This document shows positions 1 through 6,024 of a stretch of DNA of 11,579 nucleotides, piece by piece. Position 1 is the stretch's first letter; each line of letters opens with the position of its first letter. The notes under the pieces are model-generated. The model saw only the letters and a list, made by a program, of their open reading frames with translations, made no database searches and was not told where the DNA came from. The stretch spans positions 1 through 11,579 of the forward strand of contig JAESQI010000293.1 of assembly GCA_016765255.1 (NCBI GenBank). Direction: 5' to 3'. The position numbers were made by a program, and so were the translations under genes. The stretch comes from Robiginitomaculum sp. Lineage in GTDB: Bacteria > Pseudomonadota > Alphaproteobacteria > Caulobacterales > Maricaulaceae.

Positions 1-352
1 TGCAGGCGTGGGCCGCTTTCTCGCCCATGAGGGCGGTGGCCACGCCAAGCCCCGTGCTTGCCAATTTCCAAACTGGTAAGAGAGCCGTGGGCCTTGCCTT
101 GTTTTCCAAAAGTAAGGCATCAAACGCATCCAAATGCTCTTGTTCTTCATCTCGCATTTGACTGAGTTGTGCCGCCATGGCACGGGTTTTGGGAGAGCGC
201 CCAAACACTTTGGCTTGGGCCGAATAAATAGCGACGGCAGCATATTCACCAGCATGGTCAACCCTGAGCATTTCGGCAATACGCGGCGATGTTTGCTTAT
301 GGTCACCAGGACGGACTGGGCGAACAGACTTAGCGTTTTTGTTTGTGGTCAT
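1..352 (-). CDS. coq7: Demethoxyubiquinone hydroxylase Coq7, C-terminus beyond left edge
   Basis: Coq7 is a di-iron monooxygenase that hydroxylates demethoxyubiquinone in the late steps of ubiquinone synthesis at the inner membrane. The visible 117 residues start at MTTNKNAK and include the family signature LRVDHAGEYAAV (about 29-40), with Glu36 as a probable iron ligand. A second ligand set EEQEH follows at 69-73 (Glu70, His73), then the conserved RPTALLPVW (88-96) and TALMGEKAAHAC (106-117). The second half of the di-iron site is outside the window, so the gene is partial only because of the window edge. It starts 9 bases after the dsbB stop on the same strand, which suggests an operon. The family call rests on motif recognition and is firm. 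Confidence 0.93.
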   Translation of the reverse strand, partial: MTTNKNAKSVRPVRPGDHKQTSPRIAEMLRVDHAGEYAAVAIYSAQAKVFGRSPKTRAMAAQLSQMRDEEQEHLDAFDALLLENKARPTALLPVWKLASTGLGVATALMGEKAAHAC

Positions 353-361
353 TATGTATCC

Positions 362-883
362 CTATACGTTTTTCCACCTGACGACAAAGATAAAACTTAA
401 AAGAGCAGCGAGTCCTGAAAATAGAGCATTATAACCGGCCATAGAAATGGTAAACAAATGCCAAGGCGCGTCAGAGCAAGCGGGTAATTTTACGCCTTTT
501 TCAAAAATGCTCGAAATGTCGTTGGCGTTAACGGGCAGTGCTGACGCGGCGGCACTACAGGTCTTTGGCCCCTCCCACCATTTATATTCAACGCCCATAT
601 GCCAAAAGGCTAGATAGAAACTTATGAGAAAAGCAAACCCAATAAGGGCTAGAAACCCTCTGTCCCATTTGTTGGTTTTGGTTATATGCCGCACACAGAG
701 AGCTAGAATTGCGACGGCCAATACTGCTTTATGGGCATGTCTTTGCCAATAACACATCTGGCAGGGATGATATCCCCCGATATGTTCAAAGGCCAGAGCG
801 CCGAGCCATAAGCCGCCTGATAGGAGAATAGCCAGACACGGCGCATTGTTTTGCCAAAAGATTGTTGTGATTTTTTTTGTCAT
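362..883 (-). CDS. dsbB: Disulfide bond formation protein DsbB
   Basis: DsbB is an inner-membrane protein that reoxidises periplasmic DsbA and passes the electrons to ubiquinone. The protein has four predicted membrane segments (about 15-33, 50-66, 76-95, 145-168). The first periplasmic loop holds PCQMC (Cys41, Cys44), followed by YWQR with the quinone-site Arg48. The second loop holds Cys109 (KTCSAAAS) and Cys136 (PACSDAPW). With the start at 883 (MTKKITTIFW) the protein is 173 residues, and the first cysteine pair has the same numbers as in E. coli DsbB. That is why I prefer this start over the in-frame ATG at 934, which adds 17 residues; neither has a strong ribosome binding site. The stop is 9 bases before coq7. 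It is transcribed divergently from rodZ. Confidence 0.92.
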   Translation of the reverse strand: MTKKITTIFWQNNAPCLAILLSGGLWLGALAFEHIGGYHPCQMCYWQRHAHKAVLAVAILALCVRHITKTNKWDRGFLALIGFAFLISFYLAFWHMGVEYKWWEGPKTCSAAASALPVNANDISSIFEKGVKLPACSDAPWHLFTISMAGYNALFSGLAALLSFIFVVRWKNV

Positions 884-965
884 AAATATACTTTTTAGTC
901 CATATGATACGCGAAAATGGCGCGATTCCTGCATAAACCCTATAGATATGCAGGTAAAATGAAAA

Positions 966-981
966 TTAAGACAGTTTTAAC
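966..981. promoter_or_regulatory. Candidate CtrA-binding box between dsbB and rodZ
   Basis: TTAAGACAGTTTTAAC matches the alphaproteobacterial CtrA consensus TTAA-N7-TTAAC exactly. It lies in the divergent intergenic region, about 90 bases from the rodZ start and 83 bases from the preferred dsbB start, so it could serve either gene. Scanning the TTAA words in the window by eye, I found only one other perfect match (8900-8915). Binding is inferred from the motif alone. Confidence 0.45.
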
Positions 982-1071
982 TATTGGCTTTTTGCTACGG
1001 GTATGGTTTAAGTCTGCTCTTGCTTAAAACAATGCCTGATTTAAGTACAGAATATAGTTGGTAGGGGGAAA

Positions 1072-1818
1072 ATGGCTGGTGTGGAACAGCAAAAACACGA
1101 CATAGCAATCTCGTCTCATATTGGTACGTCTTTGCAGGCTGTTCGTGTGGGAAAAGGTCAAGACCTAACCAATATCGCACAAAATCTTCACATTCAACAA
1201 AAATACCTTGAAGCAATAGAACGACTAGATGATAAGGCCTTGCCGAGCCTTGGTTATGTTTTGGGGTATATTCGTTCATATGCATTGCATCTTGGTATGG
1301 ACGCACAAGAAGCTGTGACCCGTTATAAATCCGATATTGAGTGTCCAGAAAATTTAGGTATTCGGGATTGTCCTCATTACGTGCCCAAGCGAAAAATACG
1401 CGTGCCAAAAGGAAGTTTGGCTGCGGGCTTTGTATTGAGTTGTATGTTGGGTGTGGTGACATGGTATGGTTTAAAATCCGATACATATCCAGCACAATTT
1501 ATGAGTAAACCTATACAGCAGATAAGCAGTTTGAGTGGGGACTCACATAGTCCTAGCCCGAGTAACCCAGATAGTATTTCTCTTGTCGCCATTGGCCCAA
1601 GCTGGGTGCAAATAAAAGATGGAAATAATGACGTTCTGATTTCGCGCATTATGCTGCCGGGTGAAATTTTTGAAACCAATCGCCAAAACCTTCCACTTCT
1701 TTCTTTAAGGGACGCAGGGGCGATAGAGCTCTATAGAGGCGGGAAACGCATCGGGCCCATTGGCCAAAAAGGTGCAAGCGGCGAAAATATTCCTTTGTCA
1801 GAAGCCTTTCCTCAATAA
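1072..1818 (+). CDS. rodZ: RodZ-family membrane-anchored helix-turn-helix protein
   Basis: This 248-residue protein has the RodZ layout. A cytoplasmic helix-turn-helix domain (about 18-86, with IAQNLHIQQKYLEAIE and the family-typical YVLGYIRSYALHLG) is followed by a basic linker (KRKIRV, 106-111). One membrane segment comes next (about 115-133), then a Ser/Pro-rich periplasmic linker (about 152-170). The C-terminal beta domain of the DUF4115 type (about 172-242) contains WVQIKDGNNDVL and LPGEIF. RodZ in other bacteria links MreB to the wall-synthesis machinery and supports rod shape. The start at 1072 is backed by a GGGGG ribosome site just upstream. ispG follows 76 bases downstream; rodZ-ispG adjacency is also known in E. 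coli. The family is clear, but a shape role in this organism is inferred. Confidence 0.87.
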   Translation: MAGVEQQKHDIAISSHIGTSLQAVRVGKGQDLTNIAQNLHIQQKYLEAIERLDDKALPSLGYVLGYIRSYALHLGMDAQEAVTRYKSDIECPENLGIRDCPHYVPKRKIRVPKGSLAAGFVLSCMLGVVTWYGLKSDTYPAQFMSKPIQQISSLSGDSHSPSPSNPDSISLVAIGPSWVQIKDGNNDVLISRIMLPGEIFETNRQNLPLLSLRDAGAIELYRGGKRIGPIGQKGASGENIPLSEAFPQ

Positions 1819-1894
1819 AACTAGGGTTTAAACAAATTAGGTTTTGTGCCAGTTTTTCTTTTCATTGCCTCGATCATGGCATACGATGTTCCTC

Positions 1895-3013
1895 ATGAGT
1901 AATGCATATGACCATATTCGCCCTTGGAGGCAGATAACGCGGCGTAAGTCGCGGCAGATTATGGTGGGGGATTGCGCTGTTGGCGGAGACGCCCCTATTA
2001 GCGTTCAGTCTATGACCAACACCCTGACGCCCGATACTGACGCTACCATTAAACAGGTATTGGACTTGGAAGAAGCAGGGGCGGACATGGTACGAATTTC
2101 TTGTCCTGATCCTGAAAGTTCGGCGGCCTTGGCGGTTATAACCAAAGCCGTCAATGTGCCGATTATCGCAGATATTCATTTTCATTATCAACGGGGGATT
2201 GAGGCGGCTAAAAACGGGGCGGCTTGTTTGCGGATAAACCCCGGTAATATTGGCGGCCAGCACCGAGTAGCCGAAGTGGTAAAGGCCGCCAAGGATAATG
2301 GCTGCGCCATCCGAATTGGGGTTAATGCAGGGAGTCTTGAAAAAGAACTCCTTGAAAAATACGGCGAACCGTGCCCTGAGGCTATGGTTGAAAGTGCGCT
2401 TATTCATGCCAGAATGCTTCAAGACGAAGACTTTCACGAATTTAAAATATCGGTCAAAGCATCGGATGTATTTCTCACCGTTGCCGCCTATCACAGTCTC
2501 GCGGACGCCATTGATTGCCCAATTCATTTAGGCGTTACCGAGGCGGGTGGACTTCGTACGGGCGGGATTAAGTCTGCCATTGGTATGGGAAGCCTATTAT
2601 GGGCGGGGATTGGCGACACGATACGGGTGTCATTGTCTGCGGATCCCGTAGAAGAAATAAAAACTGGTTTTGATATTTTAAAATCCCTAAATTTACGCTC
2701 TCGGGGTGTGAATATTATCTCTTGCCCGTCTCGTTCACGGCAAGGCTTTGACGTGATTAAAACGGTTGAGACCCTAGAAGAACGTCTTTCCCATATCCGT
2801 GAACCCATAAGCCTGTCGATCATAGGCTGCGTGGTGAATGGCCCGGGCGAGGCCGCCTATACGGACATTGGATTTACAGGCGGCTCTGCTGGGTTCGGCA
2901 TGATGTATTCGGCAGGAAATAGGGCAGGGAAAACAGGCAATGCGGATATGATTGAAGATATTGTCGCCCGCGTCGAAGAACGGGCGGAAATTTTACGCGC
3001 TCAAAAAACTTGA
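1895..3013 (+). CDS. ispG: IspG, HMB-PP synthase, with Arg replacing a cluster-ligand Cys
   Basis: IspG (GcpE) converts methylerythritol cyclodiphosphate to HMB-PP in the MEP isoprenoid pathway, using a [4Fe-4S] cluster. The 372-residue protein has a barrel domain (VQSMTNT, VRISCPD, ADIHFHY, LRINPGNIGG) and a C-terminal iron-sulfur domain (IIGCVVNGPGEA, TDIGFTGG). In E. coli the cluster is held by two cysteines in CPxC, a later Cys, and Glu. Here Cys277, Cys312 and Glu319 are present, but the second CPxC position is Arg280 (SCPSRSRQ; codon CGT at 2732-2734). The neighbouring motifs are intact, so this is a point change, not a frameshift. I chose the ATG at 1895 (MSNAYDHIRPW) because it matches the usual N-terminus; ATG 1886 is possible. 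The frame stays open back to a TTG at 1844, but those residues do not look like IspG. Confidence 0.93.
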   Translation: MSNAYDHIRPWRQITRRKSRQIMVGDCAVGGDAPISVQSMTNTLTPDTDATIKQVLDLEEAGADMVRISCPDPESSAALAVITKAVNVPIIADIHFHYQRGIEAAKNGAACLRINPGNIGGQHRVAEVVKAAKDNGCAIRIGVNAGSLEKELLEKYGEPCPEAMVESALIHARMLQDEDFHEFKISVKASDVFLTVAAYHSLADAIDCPIHLGVTEAGGLRTGGIKSAIGMGSLLWAGIGDTIRVSLSADPVEEIKTGFDILKSLNLRSRGVNIISCPSRSRQGFDVIKTVETLEERLSHIREPISLSIIGCVVNGPGEAAYTDIGFTGGSAGFGMMYSAGNRAGKTGNADMIEDIVARVEERAEILRAQKT

Positions 3014-3038
3014 CTTAAGGGCCGCTTCCCTAAAAAAT

Positions 3039-3539
3039 ATGCCAATGGATACAAATTTACCCGCAAAAATACCGTCCCTTGCCAAAGCGTTTGAGGGTGA
3101 GCGTGAAAATTTGCGAAATTTAATTTCGTCGCAAGACTTATCTGCGGCTCAATCGGTGCTAGAAGCCCGCCGGGCGCTTGACCGCACAGGCGAAATTTAT
3201 GCGCACAATACGCAAGACGTGCATTTGCAAAAAGCAGGGCTTTGGCTGCTCGAAATGGTCAAATCTGGTGCGGGGGTACTAGACCAAGGCGTGAGCGCAG
3301 AAGTGGTATGGAAAGAAATTCCAAACACGTCCATACGGGTGATTGCAGGGAGTACACTGTTTTACAGCGCGGCCATGGTTTTCTTTATCGCAGGTTATAT
3401 TCAAGCCTCGCGCCTGACAATGGTTGCCACCTTGGCGTTGGTGATTTTTCGGTTTTTTGATCCGAAAGACTGGAAGCATTATTTGCGGAAAATTCCGTTT
3501 TGGGACGCAAAAAAACACCTCTTCTTGAAACGTCAATAG
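3039..3539 (+). CDS. Unrecognised two-pass membrane protein, possible N-terminal half of a GrpE-like protein
   Basis: I do not recognise this 166-residue protein. Residues 13-82 are mostly charged and helical (FEGERENLRNLI, LEARRALDRTGEIY), a region that could pair with a partner. Two hydrophobic stretches at about 102-121 and 124-140 are separated by a short turn and suggest a membrane hairpin with both ends on the same side. The tail is basic (DWKHYLRKIPFWDAKK). The frame ends at 3539, 40 bases inside the GrpE-like frame, which is at -1 relative to it. An A7 run at 3509-3515 lies in the overlap, so the two may be one protein of about 303 residues. It starts 25 bases after ispG; ATG 3045 is an alternative start. 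The nearest purine-rich ribosome site (AAGGG) is rather far upstream, so translation may depend on ispG. Confidence 0.7.
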   Translation: MPMDTNLPAKIPSLAKAFEGERENLRNLISSQDLSAAQSVLEARRALDRTGEIYAHNTQDVHLQKAGLWLLEMVKSGAGVLDQGVSAEVVWKEIPNTSIRVIAGSTLFYSAAMVFFIAGYIQASRLTMVATLALVIFRFFDPKDWKHYLRKIPFWDAKKHLFLKRQ

Positions 3540-3949
3540 GGCAATCTTTTTTGGCGGATACGCATATTACCGTGCAGGCGATGGGATATGTTGATGCGCT
3601 CGCTGACGCCATACATACGGCAGATCATGTATTGCTGCGCTTGTCGGAACCCACAATTGATACCCATTGGCGCGATGATAAGAGGTTGATGGGGTTTGTG
3701 CAAAACCTACTTGAAGCGAAGTCTACGGGAGATGAAAAATTCGCCATGAAGTTAATTGACAGTGAGCTTGTGAGTATATTGCGGAGTGAGGGCATTGAAA
3801 TTGTGTCTTACTCATCCAAAAATAAGAAACTTTTTGACGTGCTCCCTGCGTTGGATTTAAACGCAGATACGACTAAACAGGCGGCTCCTGCTTTGCTGTT
3901 AGATGGGCGAGTATTGCGGCGCGGCACAATTTGGCAGGCGGATAAATGA
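3500..3949 (+). CDS. GrpE-like nucleotide exchange domain, possibly fused by -1 frameshift to the upstream membrane protein
   Basis: The C-terminal half resembles a degenerate GrpE. FAMKLIDSELVSILRSEGIEIV (given here in parts: FAMKLIDSEL, then VSILRSEGIEIV) fits the GrpE helix leading to the beta domain. LFDVLPA then stands where GrpE has its FDP motif, and LLLDGRVLRRGTIW matches the closing GRVLRP strand. GrpE releases ADP from Hsp70, which fits the Hsp70-like ATPase gene that follows with an ATGA stop-start overlap. Start choice is unclear: the frame opens with TTG at 3500 (149 residues), preceded by GGAAAA, and the first ATG is 3581. Residues before that ATG (TPLLETSIGQSF) still look coding, which suggests translation enters from the upstream gene. 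Either TTG initiation with coupling or -1 slippage on A7 would do this. The GrpE call is a distant-motif inference supported by context. Confidence 0.6.
   Translation: MGRKKTPLLETSIGQSFLADTHITVQAMGYVDALADAIHTADHVLLRLSEPTIDTHWRDDKRLMGFVQNLLEAKSTGDEKFAMKLIDSELVSILRSEGIEIVSYSSKNKKLFDVLPALDLNADTTKQAAPALLLDGRVLRRGTIWQADK
3509..3515 (+). other. A7 slippery run in the overlap of the membrane-protein and GrpE-like frames
   Basis: The upstream frame reads GCA AAA AAA CAC here, giving the heptamer A AAA AAA. A -1 slip after it would read ACA CCT CTT and enter the GrpE-like frame without a stop, giving about 159 + 144 residues. Homopolymer A runs support frameshifting in dnaX and some IS elements. A purine-rich GCGGAAAA lies about 17-24 bases upstream. 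I see only a weak downstream stem (TTGA/TCAA). A sequencing error in the homopolymer would look the same. Confidence 0.4.
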
Positions 3950-5862
3950 GCGTCGATAAACCTTTAGAAGAATTTATTGGCTATGATCTGGGCCACGGGG
4001 AAACGGCGATTGGGCGCGCTTATAGCGGCTCGGCTCGGGAACCAGAAATTTTGGAACATATGGGGGAGCGTAGTTTCGTTAGTGCCGTTGCTAAGGGTAA
4101 AAAAGACGTTCGCATTGGGGCGCAAGCGGTTAATTTGACCGCGATTGGCGATAAAAAGGACAAAGTCTGGGTAAAGTTTAAAAGCCGCGACATTACAGAC
4201 GCTTCCACTGAAATTCCAACTTTACTCTTTACCAAAACCCTGTTTACAGACTTGGCCAAAAATAAGAAAATTGCAGGGCTAGGGCAAAGCCGGTTTATCG
4301 TCGGTTGTCCTTCGGGCTGGGATAAAAATGACCGCTCAGCTTACGGAAGTCTCATGCAAAAGGCGGGACTTAAAACCGTTTCCATCGTGCCTGAATCTCG
4401 TGCCGCTCTCATGACCGCCTTGGAACAAGGGTATTTGTCTTTGGACGCGGCGCGTTCGAGTGTACTCATCGTCGATATTGGGTCTTCGACGACGGATTTT
4501 ACCTATTGTATGGATTTACAGGCCGAAGATGTAGGCCATAATATTTTAGGATCTGGGCTTTTGGACACGCTTATTTTTGAGCGCAATCTCGCCCGACAGG
4601 ATGAGCGTAAAAAAATAGAAAAGCTAATATCGCGATATCCTTATTATCGTCCCATACTCGAATATTGGTGTCGATTGGCCAAGGAAGAGTATTTTAACGG
4701 CAATGAAGCACCTGTTGAAATGATTAGAAGATTGCCGATTGCAGGCGGCGTATTGTTTGAAATTCGGGTGGATAAAGAAGATGCCAAGGATATTTTAAAA
4801 AGCCCAATCAAAGCTTTAAACGGCTTTAGCTGGCCAGAAACATTTGACTATGCCTTAAAAGAAGCTCTTTCGGGTTTGGGTGGTCGTGCGCCGCAAACTA
4901 TTCTTTTAACGGGCGGTGCATCGCGGCTTCCTTTGGTGACGCCCGCTTGCGCTAAAGCGTTTCCAGATGCGCGGATTGTACTGGGCGCGGAACCCGAATT
5001 TGCCATCGCACGTGGGCTGGCTTGGCTTGGACGGTTTGAATATCTGCATGCTAGTTTTCAACATGCGGTTGACAATTTGGTTGCGGAAAATGGGCCTGTT
5101 TATAATAAAGCACAAAAGGCCAGTGAAAACCTTGGTGATGTGATCGCACCCATTTTGGTCGACGCGCTCATTGATGCCTGTGTTGTGCCTGCATTTTCGG
5201 AGTGGCGAAGAGGCAAAATAAAAAGCCTGGACGGCGTTGAAACTGTTTTAAATGAGAATGTGCAAAATTGGCTCGGGAGCGCCGACGCTCAGGAAAAATT
5301 ACGTCCAGGTATTGAGGACTGGTTTAGCGGTTTGCAACGCTCTATCGAGCAAATTACCGACCCGCTTTGTCGTGACCATGGTTTGCCTGCAATGGTATTG
5401 TCATTGGATGACAGTGCCCATATTAGCCGTCATCTTGAAGGCTTAAGTGTTGCGGCCCCTCAAGTAGCAAGTCTCGAAAATGATACGGCTCTGGCTGGCA
5501 CAACTATTTCTGCTCTGCTAATTGGAGTTTTGCTGGCCAAGGCGAATTTACTCGCGCCGTTATTGGCTAACCCTATTGGGTTGGCTGTTGGCGGGGCCAT
5601 AGGCTTTGGCGGGTTTTTCTTTGGCAAGAAAGCAATGGAAGGCACATTGCGTTCGGCCAATGTGCCGATACTTGCCCGCAAACTTATGACCAATTCGCGT
5701 GTCAGGAAAGCGGCCAATCGTCAAAGGGGCGAGTTGATAATAACAGTTTCGAAAGCTTGGAATGAGACGGCGGCACCTAAATTTAACGATGATTTGATTG
5801 AAACATTAAAAACTGCCTTTTTGCAAAGGGCGAATGAACGGGCCATTTTGTTTTTATTATAA
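3946..5862 (+). CDS. Hsp70-like ATPase with a C-terminal membrane hairpin instead of a substrate-binding domain
   Basis: This 638-residue protein has the Hsp70/actin ATPase fold in residues 1-365. Phosphate-1 loop is IGYDLGHGETAI (11-22), and phosphate-2 loop is LIVDIGSSTTDFT (174-186). The adenosine motif is ILLTGGASRLPLV (319-331). CPSGWDKNDR (121-130) and VPESRAALMTALEQG (148-162) stand for the Hsp70 PxxW/R and EPxAAAL regions. After 365 there is no recognisable DnaK beta-sandwich or lid. A charged helical region (about 370-500) leads to a hydrophobic, glycine-rich stretch (about 516-560, with LLIGVLLAKANLLAPLL and GGAIGFGGFFFG), then a basic helical tail. This suggests membrane attachment by a hairpin, as in some dynamin-like proteins. 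The start overlaps the GrpE-like stop (ATGA), with AGGCGG upstream. It is not DnaK, HscA or HscC; substrate and role are unknown. Confidence 0.82.
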   Translation: MSVDKPLEEFIGYDLGHGETAIGRAYSGSAREPEILEHMGERSFVSAVAKGKKDVRIGAQAVNLTAIGDKKDKVWVKFKSRDITDASTEIPTLLFTKTLFTDLAKNKKIAGLGQSRFIVGCPSGWDKNDRSAYGSLMQKAGLKTVSIVPESRAALMTALEQGYLSLDAARSSVLIVDIGSSTTDFTYCMDLQAEDVGHNILGSGLLDTLIFERNLARQDERKKIEKLISRYPYYRPILEYWCRLAKEEYFNGNEAPVEMIRRLPIAGGVLFEIRVDKEDAKDILKSPIKALNGFSWPETFDYALKEALSGLGGRAPQTILLTGGASRLPLVTPACAKAFPDARIVLGAEPEFAIARGLAWLGRFEYLHASFQHAVDNLVAENGPVYNKAQKASENLGDVIAPILVDALIDACVVPAFSEWRRGKIKSLDGVETVLNENVQNWLGSADAQEKLRPGIEDWFSGLQRSIEQITDPLCRDHGLPAMVLSLDDSAHISRHLEGLSVAAPQVASLENDTALAGTTISALLIGVLLAKANLLAPLLANPIGLAVGGAIGFGGFFFGKKAMEGTLRSANVPILARKLMTNSRVRKAANRQRGELIITVSKAWNETAAPKFNDDLIETLKTAFLQRANERAILFLL

Positions 5863-6024
5863 AAGAATCGCTTCCTAAGGCTTTGCGCAATATCGGTAAA
5901 ATATTCTACAAAAAATGCTGCAAGGTGTTTTTAATAGAGGATAAACCCTGACTTTTACATTTTTTTGGGGATGAATTTTTTTCGTTCAGGCTTAAGATGA
6001 AGCTAAGTTTGAAAGGCATACGAT
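5863..6024. other. Intergenic region ahead of the PLP enzyme gene, no clear element
   Basis: These 162 AT-rich bases separate the chaperone-like cassette from the PLP enzyme gene. I find no stem-loop with a T tract, so no intrinsic terminator, and no convincing promoter. A one-mismatch CtrA-like word (TTAA-N7-TAAAC) lies at 5931-5946, and a GANTC site (GAATC) lies just after the Hsp70-like stop. Neither is strong alone. The GAAAGG at 6011-6016 is the ribosome binding site of the next gene, 8 bases before its ATG. Confidence 0.4.

Noticed and set aside
995..1495. Open frame of 166 codons on the minus strand across rodZ
   Set aside because: It is antisense to a well-supported gene, contains no recognisable motif and has no ribosome site.
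1844..1894. N-terminal extension of ispG from a TTG at 1844
   Set aside because: The extra 17 residues do not resemble IspG N-termini and the TTG has no ribosome site; MSNAYDHIRPW at 1895 fits the family.
1874..2527. Open frame of 217 codons on the minus strand across ispG
   Set aside because: It is antisense to the highly conserved ispG and its composition is that of a shadow frame.
3018..3031. AGGG/CCCT hairpin just after ispG as a terminator
   Set aside because: The stem has only 4 bp, is followed by As rather than Ts, and lies inside what looks like a continuous operon.
5931..5946. Possible third CtrA box, TTAA-N7-TAAAC, before the PLP enzyme gene
   Set aside because: It has one mismatch in the core, and such words are expected by chance in AT-rich intergenic DNA.
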